Part shown: positions 34,566 to 44,646 of the stretch, one piece after another
How positions within the stretch are numbered: position 1 is the stretch's first letter
Layout: each line of letters opens with the position of its first letter
Origin: Bipolaris cookei
Lineage: Eukaryota; Ascomycota; Dothideomycetes; Pleosporales; Pleosporaceae
Direction of reading: 5' to 3'
DNA length: 64,000 nt
Assembly: GCA_002286855.1 (NCBI GenBank)
Contig: NRSV01000044.1
Span: forward strand, 62,001-126,000
The notes under the pieces: generated by a model
Seen by the model: only the letters and a program-made list of their open reading frames with translations
What the model was told of the DNA's origin: nothing
Database searches by the model: none
Program-made: the position numbers and the translations under genes

Positions 34566-36251
34566 ATGTCCCAACTACGTAAAGATACATTAACTCAGAG
34601 AGAAGGCAGAATTACTCTTGCTATTCAGGCCTATCGTACGGGCCAGTTTAAGAGCATTCGACGCGCTGCTGCTGTCTACAACGTTCCTTTTCAGCGGCTT
34701 TCTGATCGGCTTAACAAAATCACTTTTCGACCCCAGATATCTCCAAACTGCCGCAAACTAACTATAATTGAAGAGCAAACAATTGTACGATATATTCTTG
34801 ATCTAGACTCACGAGGATTTGCTCCCCGACTGTGTGAGGTAGCGGATATGGCAGAGAAACTACTGCGCGTACGAGATGGCCAACCTTTAGGCAAGAACTG
34901 GGCAGAGCGATTTGTATCGCGTTCGGACGAGCTTAAAACAGCTTTCAATCGAGCAAAGGACCGCCAGAGAATACAGCAGGAAGATCCAGAGGTTATTAAC
35001 GCGTGGTTTGAGCTTGTACGAGAGACAATTGAGAAGTATGGAGTACATTCTGACGACATCCATAACTTTGACGAGACTGGCTTTCAGATGGGCGTGATTG
35101 GCTCAATGAAGGTAGTTACAGGCGCAGAGCGTCGTACGAGGCCTACTTTGACGCAGCCAGGCAATCGTGAGTGGGTTACAGTTATTCAGAGCATCTGCGC
35201 TGCGGGGTATGCTACTCCGCCATTCATTATCTACAAGGGACGCGTCCATATCTCTGCTTGGTACGAAGAAGTAGATATACCGTACGATTGGAAGCTCTCA
35301 GTATCACAGAACGGCTGGACAAATAACGCGCTTGGTCTTGAGTGGTTAAAGCACTTTGACGAGCATACAAAGACGCGTCAGGTGGGGTCGTACAGGCTAC
35401 TTATTCTTGACGGCCATGAGAGCCACCTAAACCAAGAATTTAAGGACTACTGTCTTGAACAGAAGATTCTTACTCTTTGTATGCCTGCTCATTCATCGCA
35501 TATACTTCAGCCGCTTGACGTTGTCTGCTTTTCGCCTCTTAAGCAGAAGTACTCCCAACGCGTACGAGACTTGGCACGCCACCACGTCTGGCATATTGAT
35601 AAAGAACGCTTCCTGCCAGCCTTTCGAGACGCGTTTCGCGACGTATTTACGTTCGATAACTGCAAAAAAGCCTTTAAGGCAGCAGGGCTAGTTCCTATTA
35701 ACGCGCAGAGAGTCATTGATCGTCTTGACGTACGCCTTTGTACCCCACCACAAGAAGCTCAGCTAGAAACACCCTGGGAGTCTAAAACCCCTAGCAATTC
35801 GTACGAATTTGGATCACAGTCGAAGCTTGTAAGAGATTCTTTTGTACGATCACCAACTGCTGCACAAGAAGGCTTCTCAAAGCTTATTAAAGGAGCTGAG
35901 GAGATGCTACATGAGAATGTGCTTATGAAGGCCCGCATACGAGAGCTTGAAGAGCAATTAGCTGAGGTAACAAAGCGCCGAGGGCGTAAAAGAAAGCGAA
36001 TTCAGACAGGCGGGACACTAGACTTTGGTGCAGGAGCATCGCAGGCAGCTGAAAATGCTGCTACTGGTCGTACGGCATCAAAGAAGGCGCGTGGTGGGGG
36101 TAGTCAAGAAAAGGCTCTACCAGGTCAACGGCACTGTGGAACCTGTGGGAGAGTGGGCCATAACGCCCGTACGTGCCAAAAAGATGTAGAAGAAGATTCT
36201 CTATCAGATACAAGTGAGTTGTATAACGCATCTATAGCTAGTGTAGAGTAA
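34566..36251 (+). CDS. pogo-family DDE transposase
   Basis: Single exon, 561 aa from the Met at 34566 (MSQLRKDTLT). The frame is open upstream through the TIR, but that part is TIR sequence. An N-terminal helix-turn-helix (SIRRAAAVYNVPFQRLSDRL) and a CENP-B/Tc5-like second HTH region (LGKNWAERFVSR) precede the catalytic DDE_1 domain. The three acidic residues appear in HNFDETGF, LLILDGHESH and LQPLDVVCF, with 35 residues between the second and third Asp (DD35D). The C-terminus has a coiled-coil segment, a basic NLS-like stretch (KRRGRKRKR), and a CX2CX4HX4C zinc knuckle (CGTCGRVGHNARTC). The enzyme would cut and paste the surrounding element into TA sites. All catalytic residues are present. 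Confidence 0.95.
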   Translation: MSQLRKDTLTQREGRITLAIQAYRTGQFKSIRRAAAVYNVPFQRLSDRLNKITFRPQISPNCRKLTIIEEQTIVRYILDLDSRGFAPRLCEVADMAEKLLRVRDGQPLGKNWAERFVSRSDELKTAFNRAKDRQRIQQEDPEVINAWFELVRETIEKYGVHSDDIHNFDETGFQMGVIGSMKVVTGAERRTRPTLTQPGNREWVTVIQSICAAGYATPPFIIYKGRVHISAWYEEVDIPYDWKLSVSQNGWTNNALGLEWLKHFDEHTKTRQVGSYRLLILDGHESHLNQEFKDYCLEQKILTLCMPAHSSHILQPLDVVCFSPLKQKYSQRVRDLARHHVWHIDKERFLPAFRDAFRDVFTFDNCKKAFKAAGLVPINAQRVIDRLDVRLCTPPQEAQLETPWESKTPSNSYEFGSQSKLVRDSFVRSPTAAQEGFSKLIKGAEEMLHENVLMKARIRELEEQLAEVTKRRGRKRKRIQTGGTLDFGAGASQAAENAATGRTASKKARGGGSQEKALPGQRHCGTCGRVGHNARTCQKDVEEDSLSDTSELYNASIASVE

Positions 36252-36277
36252 TTCGAGTTTTCGTACATGAAGTTCGT

Positions 36278-36334
36278 GATGCCAAGAAAAAGTGTCCGGC
36301 TCGGTGGTGTGTCCGGCTCGGTGGTGCTTTACGT
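36278..36334 (-). repeat. right terminal inverted repeat
   Basis: 57 bp identical to the reverse complement of 34486-34542, ending ACGT before the TA duplication. It also carries two tandem copies of the 17-mer. Confidence 0.95.
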
Positions 36335-37551
36335 TATATCCTTTTTTTGAACACCTTCTTTTTTTAGACTTGTCAAGCACTCTTCGAGATTTATCTCATT
36401 TGATGCTTTTTTCCCCATCTTTCATGACCTAATGTATAACGAAGACATAGCTTGACTAAAAGAGGTGTCAGGGCATTGCTTAATTGTTTTACTGTGGTAA
36501 TTTCGGGTATACCATTTTTCGAAAGAGGAAGGTGTCTTGATTTTTTTCGATGTAATAGGATATCTTTATGTTTGTGACAGGTGATTTTGCGGTCTTAGGT
36601 TGCTGCTCATATCCAATGTGAGTGCGTTTTGCGCGTTTAGGTGACGTGCGATGAATAGTGAATGGTGTGCTAGGCAACAATAGTGCTAGGGGTTGGATAA
36701 GTTTTGGTATTACTCACCTGACCCTTTGCTTCTAGTCATTTGGCAGCAATGTGTTTGACTATCTTAAGGAACTCGTCAGTTGAACTCACCCTGCAGCTCC
36801 ATCTGTAGCGCTTCTATTCTTCGCTTTCAAGATGCGACAGCTACATTTCGTCGGTACCCAAGCACCCACTCTTGCTGCATTCTGCTTTGTCTATAAGAAC
36901 CACTTTTGAAGAGCGACTTCTGGCTGTATGAAAGCAGCAGGGTGATATTACGTCCATTTGCTTGGTCACCAGTGATAAGAAGAGCGACGAACTCACCGCC
37001 TATCGAGTCCATGTCTGGTTCGCAGTGAAAGGCAGCACATAGCACCGATCCTCGCCGAGTATAAATACTGTTTCCCCCAGCGATATTACTTTCTTGTGCA
37101 CATTTAATGTTGTGAAAATACGTGCAACAGATAGTTGCATTTGCCCTGAGTGAAGCCATGGAATCGCATCGCAGTCGCAGTTGCAATCACCAGGTTGCTC
37201 ACCATCATTCGACAGAGTAAGCTTATCTGGTACATAGTGGCATAGCCAGATACTAAATCATCTCCAAGCAATGGCCATCGTGATCTACACTCACTATCAC
37301 CCATGGCATTACCTCGTTCCCAGCAATCGGATGATTCTGATCTTTTCACTACTCTCCTATTCGATCGGCAACGCGCGTACAGGACGACACAACTCTCACC
37401 GTCTTGGACAAGGGAACTCCCTTCGACTAAGCAAAGGCTTTTGGATTTCAATGCAGATACGCCCCTAACGCTCCCACTTCTATATACATCCTTAGGAGAC
37501 GAAAAATTACTTCCTTGTAACACATCAACATACATATTTCAAAGCAGAGCC
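36335..37551. other. intergenic region after the transposon
   Basis: About 1.2 kb. Two overlapping minus-strand frames (36827-37535) are open but show no family features and overlap the upstream region of the coiled-coil gene, so they are not called. AT-rich DNA directly follows the transposon. Confidence 0.45.
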
Positions 37552-38550
37552 ATGCCGCCTAAAAAAGCTGCCGCAGGCGAGAAGCAGAAACCAGTAGCAG
37601 AGGCAGCGCCAACTAGGACTAGAGGGAGAACTACAGCGCCCAAAAAACCAGTTAAGTCTGTAGGCATAGCTAAGCGCCCACAAGCAACAGCAAAGACTGC
37701 AAAGACAAAGGCCAACAGCAAGCAGAAGCCCGAAAAGAGTAGCGAAAAAGTTACATCAAAGAGCGCAAGGAAGGCGACAGTGCAAGAGAATGAAGACACT
37801 GTTATGATATCGTCCGACGACGACACTGAGGCCGAGAAGGAAATCAAAGAAACACAATAAACTAGCCAACTTCGCGCAGACCTTGCCGCAGAAAAAGCGA
37901 TAATTCAGCAACTCAAAGAGCAAGTCGAGAAAGCGCAACGCAACATCCTCGCCAAGCAAGAAAAGACGAAAACCCTCCAGATAGAGAAGGACGACCTATT
38001 ATCTCAACTAACCACCGCAAAAACAGAGCAACAAGACCTTAACAAAGAAATGCTTGCTACAGAAGAAGAAAGACTAGACTTAAAGAACCAAGTCCAACAC
38101 CTCACCACGCAAAACGAAACCCTAGCAACCCAACTCAAGCATTTGGTTAGAGAAAAAGAAGAAGTAGCATCAACCAACCTCCAACTCCGCACAGAAAACA
38201 TCCTCCTCTACGACGAAATCCAGCGCCTCAAAGCCTCCTCTGCAAGTGCCGCTCCACCACTGATACCGCAGTTCACATCCACATGCACACTATCGCCTGC
38301 CTCCCCCGCACCCTCCAGCATCGTCTTTACTGAGGGAGATGTAAAGCTAGATAACGTTCGAAAGGTACACGCGCAGTTAAAGAGGAAGCAGGATAGTTTG
38401 AAGAGGGTACTGAGACAATTAATGTGGTGCACGAGGAATATGGAGCTAAGTGAATTTGGGGAGTTTGGGGTAGCGGTGAGGAGGCTGAGGGAGTGGATGG
38501 AGGAGGATGAGCAACAACAGGGGAAGAAACAGCAGAGGACGGGGAAATGA
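37552..38550 (+). CDS. Lys-rich coiled-coil protein with one in-frame TAA
   Basis: From the Met at 37552 the frame encodes a Lys/Ala/Pro-rich basic N-terminus (MPPKKAAAGEK, TRTRGRTTAPKKP) and an acidic motif (MISSDDDTEAEKE), and meets TAA at 37858-37860. It then continues in the same frame as a long coiled coil (AEKAIIQQLKEQVEKAQ, LDLKNQVQHLTTQNETL) to a TGA at 38548-38550. The whole frame is 332 codons. A 54-nt GT-AG segment, 37812-37865, would remove the stop and keep the frame if spliced, but its donor GTCCGA is weak. Alternatives are a recent CAA-to-TAA mutation (pseudogene), readthrough, or a sequence error. The N-terminus looks chromatin- or nucleus-directed. No named family is recognised. 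It is convergent with the Lgl gene. Confidence 0.6.
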
Positions 38551-38684
38551 TGTGACCGGTAGGGCATCAATGGGAATGCATATATTTCACAAGTCAACTG
38601 CCCCGGTGCTTGTGAAGAGGGAAACAATTTTTCATGTTGCATGTCAAGTTCCCTACGTACTAAAAGCACGACAAAGAAAACGCC

Positions 38685-41600
38685 CTACAACCCAAACTTA
38701 CTCTTAACAGCCCCCATAATAAACCCTCTCTTCTGTTTTCCCACAAATTTGTTCACGTCATTAGCCCAGCCCGCACTATTCTGTGACAGATTATCCATGC
38801 TATCGCCGACGATATTCAGCTTCTCAGTGCGCTCATTGAGCTGTCGCGATGCCCATGCACCCCAGCCTTCTTCAGCTTCTGTGTTCTCCTGAGTAGGATA
38901 CGATTGATATTGTGCAGCAGGCGATATGGAAGACGATGCGTTGTCACGGCGACGTTCCTGCTCGGCTTCTGCACGTTGTTGGGCAAGTTGACGGTTTGAG
39001 AGTGGACGGTCGGGGCCACCGACTGCGGGAGATGTTAGCGAAAACGTAATCAAGAATGATCATAGAGTAGATCTTACTGAGAAGGTCCATGTCAGCTGGT
39101 GTTACATATTGGGTACCGGATATCCATTGTATGTTACTGATAATCGGTCGTGGCGGGATGAGTAGATCTGGGTTGAGCAAGACATCCTTTACTCGATCAC
39201 TAGAAGCTGTTAGTACAGGCAATCATCAACCATGGATACCATCACTTACTATCGGAACCCTGCTCCGAATATATTTATCAGGCCCAACTCTGCTGGACCT
39301 TTCCATCCAAGGATATCTCCCGTGGCTGTGATGATCGCCTCTGAAAACCGTCGAACATCCAGGAATTCACTGACATTGACGGATGCAATTTCCTTCAGGG
39401 CTGGTATCGAGTAGGCTCTTGCACAGCCATCACCATAGAGACCAAGCAGCGCATACCCATTTTCCTCGTACCTTACCACCATCGCGGCATCACACAGAAA
39501 CTGATCAAAAGTTTTGTGTGCGCCCTTGCTCATAGCGGGACGGAACAATCTCACTTCAGAGCAGGTGGCGGCCAAAAGTACGCCATTGACCTTCAATACA
39601 GTCCTCAGACCACCGACAGTAGACTGCGAGGCATACGCTGGGCGGCCTGTGTCGGCATGTATGGGGCAAATACTCAGAACTCTCTCGTTTAGCGAGCATG
39701 CGCCTGCGAATTTCGCCGAGTATCGACCATTTGCTTCTGGTAGTATTTTGAAGGTTGCGAGATGGCCAAGGTTGGTTCCAACATGCACTAGGATACTTGA
39801 GTAGTCTTCGTCCTCGAGCGTCATAACGCTGAATTCAATACAAGTTGGCCACTCCGCTTTCGGTGCTGCCTGAGCCGAGCTGCGCCGAAAACTAGAACGC
39901 TTGTCGGACTTGATGAACTCTTGAACAGACGCTTGGAAGATGATTGCTGGACCTCGCAGATCAATAATAGTAAAGCCTCCCCCTTCAAAACCGGCAGCAA
40001 CGAAGCCTACATCCGAGTGTTTCAAGGCAGTGACCGCTCCATTGCCTCCATCGAGCAGTGTGAGAGGTAGTAGTCCCTCCTTAACAGCCCCCTCACTTCT
40101 TTCACTAATGTCTGTGAGCGCCTGAGGCTTGTTCTCGCCAGGTGGATATTCCTGGCCTGCATGCTTGTTCGTGTTCCATCTGAACACTACCACTTCCCCG
40201 CTCTTTAGCCCGACCGAAAGCTCAGAGGCAGCACCTGCGAATGAAGTTTGTGTGATGTGAACACCCTCTGGCCGTCCAACCGCTCGAGCAACGTCAACCT
40301 GGAGTAACGCACTGTTCTCAATCTCGTCAGCATGCCCGGCATCCCATAGTCGTACGGTGCCATCTGCATGAGCTGTCTGAACAATGTTTCGGTTCTCAAA
40401 TCTCTTGAGTGGATGTACTGCTTCAGCGCCACCGACTAAGAATGGAGGACCTTTTTGTCGCTTTTCGGTCATTCCGAGCCATCGGGTTCGCTCTACTGGT
40501 GCGAGATTGATGTAATTGATATATGGGTGGACAAGCGTCATGGAGAGGTGTAGTTGGTTGGTAGGCGTAATGGGCATACCACTTGGAAAAGACAGAGTGA
40601 TCAACTCGCCTGAAGCAAGCAAAGCAATTATTGCAATAGGGTCATGGCAGCCAGCGTAGTGCGGCGAAGATCTCGGGATGAGGAAAAGGTCGATGACTTC
40701 GGTGCCGGGCGGGCATGGCAATATCCTTTGTCTCTTGGGGTTCTCAAAGTGAGCCGACAGGATCTGCCACGATGCAGTAGCATACACGGGCGTTCGACCC
40801 AACTCGAATAGAGTCAGACTCTTTGCCGAGATATTCGATGGCTGTCCACCTGCAACAAGGATGGCAGTGTCATCGGGGTCCTGATTCGCGCACCATGCGA
40901 TCTTGAAAATTGGCGACTTGAGCGCGAAAGACCCCTCCACTGCACCCGGACTGAAGCTCCCTGCACCTGGCTTGTCCACGTTTGTATCTGTGAGCGTCCT
41001 TGCCTGTATAATGCGGCCATCCTTGGTATCCCAAATGACGATACTGCTATCTTCATGTCCAGTCAGAACAAAGGTTCCCGTTGGATGCCAAACGGCCTGC
41101 GTCAGTGGAGGTTCGCGTTCCTTGAAGACGGAGCTTGGATCTGAGTCTCCGCCTGGCGCTCCTTTGGGAAGACGGTAATTGAAAAAGTGAGTGGCCTTGT
41201 TTTGCTTGAACGAGTAGATGACTGCGCCGGAGTTGTACCCAATCAGTAGAGAACCGATATCTCGAGGGTGCAACGACAGTGTGATGACGGACGTCAATCG
41301 GGATCGCGGAAACTTTTCCCGCCACAAATTGGGTATTTTGAAGGGCGTAAGCGTCTCTCTGTCGAGATCATATGCGTACACCTCACCATGCTGCGTGCCC
41401 AAGAGCGCATAGTCGATGGCAGGATCACTGTGGAGCGCTGTGATTTTCGCAGGAGGCGAGTGTGCATTTAGCAGTTTCTTGGTATCGAGCGAGAAGACCG
41501 AGAGATCGTTTTTCGAGTCTACGCACAAAAGCTTCTCGGCACAGAACTGGAGGATCTTGACAGAGGCGCTACGGTTAGGAAGCGACAGGACAACCTCGAC

Positions 41601-41893
41601 TCGCTTCTGGCCGAATACATAGATTTGACCAGGGCCATATTTGCTCTCGCTTGTTCCGACGGCGATGAGAGACTGGACAGGGTCGTATGCGAGCTGGGTG
41701 ATTTTGGAGTTTATGCCATAGTTGCGGATCTTCACATGTGGTTAGCTTGCACGCGTCGGAGGAGGGGCCTGTGGCAGAGGCGGGGGTTGCGGCAACGTGG
41801 GCATACATGGTCAAGCACAAAAAGATCAGGGCTGAGGCCCTGGGAGAGATCGTTGCTGATTCCAGCTTGCTTTCCGCGCAAGAGATGAGCCAT
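38685..41893 (-). CDS. Lethal giant larvae/Sro7-type WD40 protein (SNARE regulator)
   Basis: Four exons, 41893-41807, 41729-39250, 39199-39078 and 39022-38685, with introns of 77, 50 and 55 nt, give 1008 aa. Lgl/Sro7/tomosyn proteins bind plasma-membrane SNAREs and Sec4-type Rab to control polarised exocytosis. Exon 1 gives MAHLLRGKQAGISNDLSQGL and LFVLDH; exon 2 continues IRNYGINSKITQLAYDP and VGTSES, the typical family opening. Two seven-bladed propellers follow, with WD-like motifs such as AVWHPTGTFVLTGHEDSS and the family's Lgl_C region (GRPAYASQSTVGGLR). The last exon carries IGGPDRPLSNRQLAQ and a short SNARE-like helix (RTEKLNIVGDSMDNLSQNSAGWANDV) related to synaptobrevin coiled coils. 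All three junctions restore family sequence. Reading through intron 2 gives a false end at 39249. Confidence 0.94.
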
Positions 41894-42363
41894 GGTGGCG
41901 TGTATGTCTCATGGCGCTGTGCTGTGAGGCTGCGATGGACAGTGTCGGGCTGCACCTGGCCTGCCATGCACTGTTTCGCCGGCAAGAACGCGTTGCGCGA
42001 CGTCATCCGGCAACATTAAGCGGCCATGCAGGGTCCACCAGCCACACAGAGAGCACGCAGCGCTGACGCCAAGCCAGACTGCCTAGCCACACCTGGTCAT
42101 GCATTTCCAGCCATCCACAGGCAGTTCGAAGACAAGCTCTTACCATTGACTCAGTACCTAGCACAACAGCATCGTCCCAGCTTGTTGTACACACATACGC
42201 GAATTTGATAGATATCTTGTAGTACCGCCTGTACTTGATACCAGTCGTCACGATGAACCCCTCTGCGATACTCACAGACCGACCTTCTGACACCATCCGA
42301 CTGATCCACTTGGGTAGACACTATTTTACAATTTCCATCTTGAACTATCTGCTTATGATAACA
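41894..42363. other. upstream of the Lgl gene, no gene seen
   Basis: About 470 bp between the Lgl start and the 3' end of the lactonase pseudogene. It is the probable Lgl promoter. Confidence 0.5.
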
Positions 42364-43359
42364 CTATGCCCCACCACTGCTCTTTGATGCCACAGTAGGT
42401 ACTGGTGTAGCGCCTTTGCAACGCCACTCTACGCATTGCAAGTTTCCCTCTAAGCTATCAGTGATGAACAGCGTCTTACCGTCTTTGCCACCGAAACAAC
42501 AGTTTTTCAAATTCACTTCCTCTATACCCGACACGATCCTTGCCTTTGATTTTCTGTCTACATTGACAACGAAAACAGACCCCAGACTTGGATGGCACAC
42601 AAACAAGCTCCCTTCTTCGTCTATCGCCAACCTATCCGGTCCTACAGTGTCAAAACTCTGGAAGAAAAGACCCACTTTGCTCGCTGTTCCATCTGCATGA
42701 AGTCGGAGCTATCAAATTGCGTTCGCACGAGTCATGGCGACGAAGAGGAACTTTTCGTCAGGCGACAGCACGAAACCATTGAGACCGACACCATTCTCAA
42801 TGAGTGTGCCGAGTTTACCATCGGGAGACAGGCGATACAGTTTACTAGTGGGGTCTGTCAGTCAGGTCTGGCCCTGATCCGTGAAGTACAGTTCGCCCTT
42901 GAAGCTGAACACCAGATCATTGGGACCTTTGAAGCGCTCTAGGCTCCGACGCGAGAGCCGTGGTGACGTTTTGCCTGTCGATGGATCAAACGTCAAGATG
43001 CCCTAGCCAGGTTCACCCGATATATAGCTTTGCTACATTCTCCTACAAGATATCTGTTTGTAGTCTGCAATAGCAATTTTGCCTTCAGGGTCTACGGCCA
43101 GACCATTTAGCTCACCGTCCCACTCGGCTACGACCGTCACTTCTCTCGTGGGCCAGATACTGAGTATCCGTCCGTACGGGACGTCTACAACATAAAGGTG
43201 GCCTGAAGAGGTGTAAACCGGTCCTTCAAGAAATATGTTCTGAAAGGCCCGACTGAAACTGCCACGCCATTCTGAATCGCGGTCCTTGCATCTAATCTCA
43301 TTCGGGACACGAAAGTATAGGGATGCGGTTATTGTGGGTGGCGGCGGATAGAAATTCAT
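42364..43359 (-). pseudogene. SMP-30/gluconolactonase-like lactonohydrolase, inactivated
   Basis: One frame runs from the Met at 43359 to a TAG at 42364, matching the six-bladed SMP-30/lactonohydrolase family: RAFQNIFLEGPVYTSSGHLYVVD, DGELNGLAVDPEGKIAIADYK, GILTFDPSTGK, KGPNDLVFSFKGELYFTD, GVGLNGFVLSPDEKFLFVA and GPDRLAIDEEG. Three exon stops interrupt it: TGA 42862-42864, TGA 42712-42714 and TAG 42709-42711. A 51-nt segment (43002-43052) between ADYKQ and GILTF looks like a former intron: it ends CTAG, but its donor reads ATATCT where GTATCT is expected. No frameshift is seen. Without the intron the length is about 314 residues, normal for the family. Such enzymes open sugar lactones. It is divergent from the transporter pseudogene, suggesting a lost sugar-use pair. 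Confidence 0.85.
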
Positions 43360-44646
43360 GTTGTATGGTTATGTCTTATGAAGATTCAAGAGACATCCCA
43401 CATTATCTATCCTCTCGTTGGAACACAGCATGCGCCGCGAAGTTTGCCAGATGTGACGCGCTAGTCATATGTCCTTTCGGCGGCCAGCTGATCCAATAAT
43501 GGCTCAGCCACTGAGGTCTAATGAAAATACCAATCCCATCAGGAAAAGCCCTCAGAGTGGGGCCTAGAGTGCCTACCGCCCATCGTGCTACGTACCCCCC
43601 AGATTCCCCACACCTTTCCCCGCATCTCTTGAACTCACAGTCTCCGATTTACCTGACCGCGTTTCAGCTGCCGAAATGTCAAAAAGTTAAATTGCGCATG
43701 ATCCGATGCCGACAAGCACCGAAATACACCAACTCTACCAAGGGAGTAGTCCGTTGTATTTTGGTCGATTCCGGGAACAGAGAACAGTATTCCTGGAGCT
43801 TCATCGCGCAGTTAGAGCAAAGGAAAACCAGCCTGAACAAGAGATTAAACGGACCCGGATTGACAATGGCTGCTTCTACAACCCACTTGGTGCCGGCTTG
43901 AACATCTCATGGTGCTCAGAGGAGAGGGCATGACGTCGGGGAAGGTAGCGATCTAGGGGATCTTTTAAACATCTTACCTGACAAAAGATGGCAGTAGCAC
44001 CGTGTCTTCATCAGAGACCAGCTAATTTATTGGGGTAAATTGTACAGGAAACATCCGGCTCTAGATTCCCAACCACCATCGCATGAAGCTGAACAATACT
44101 TGGACACCTATTTCACGCGTGTACATATTGATTGCGCATTTCTCATTTTTGAATATGTTCCTACAACCGCATTCCACAATTTAGAGGTCTCAGGACGCAC
44201 CACCAATCCCAGAACGCTTCCATTCGATCACAACATTCGATAATGTACCGTGCGAGCCCCAGCTCTGAGAGCCCATTTGGACGTTTCGACACCCGGTGAT
44301 CTCATCACAACACTCAAGTACCTGCCTCGGGCATTCGGACTACCCAGCGAGTCAGTAAGGTCAGTGTCTGAACGCGGCTGAAGTCATGAGACGACTTGCT
44401 TCGGGCGCTTCGGTGGGTGAAAGACTCAACATCGGGATCTGTGCTGAATGCGGGGTCTCCACACAAATCTACCCAGCATGTAAACGTCTTCATGTCGAGG
44501 CTTTCCAGCTAGCGATTTATAAATGTTATCGTCTAGAAAAAGGGTAGTCTCGCCCTCGCAGGGAATAGTTAAATAGCGCTATTTATTCTACGCGTCTTGC
44601 GCTCTCTTTGCGTTGACCGGCGCTGCTGGACTTTATCATCGCTACT
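43360..44646. other. region between two divergent pseudogenes
   Basis: About 1.3 kb. Short frames at 43706-43933 and near 44290-44390 look protein-like but match no family seen here. They may be remnants of a third gene, such as a regulator. The rest would be former promoter DNA. Confidence 0.4.

Larger units (their letters stand above)
34486..36334 (+). mobile_element. complete pogo/Fot1-type (Tc1/mariner superfamily) DNA transposon
   Basis: An 1849-bp element bounded by 57-bp perfect inverted repeats beginning ACGTAAAGCACC, with TA on each side (34484-34485 and 36335-36336) as target duplication. One uninterrupted transposase gene fills it. Beyond the perfect repeats, the inner flanks (CGAAC) are still partly inverted. 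No stop or frameshift is seen, so the copy looks potentially autonomous and recent. It lies in non-coding DNA between grg1 and a coiled-coil gene and does not interrupt a recognisable gene. Confidence 0.95.

Noticed and set aside
36827..37535. overlapping minus-strand ORFs of 119 and 143 aa
   Set aside because: No conserved motif, no convincing exon structure linking them, and they overlap the upstream region of the coiled-coil gene.
43706..43933. 75-aa plus-strand ORF between the pseudogenes
   Set aside because: It looks somewhat protein-like but is short, without family match by eye, and sits in decayed DNA.
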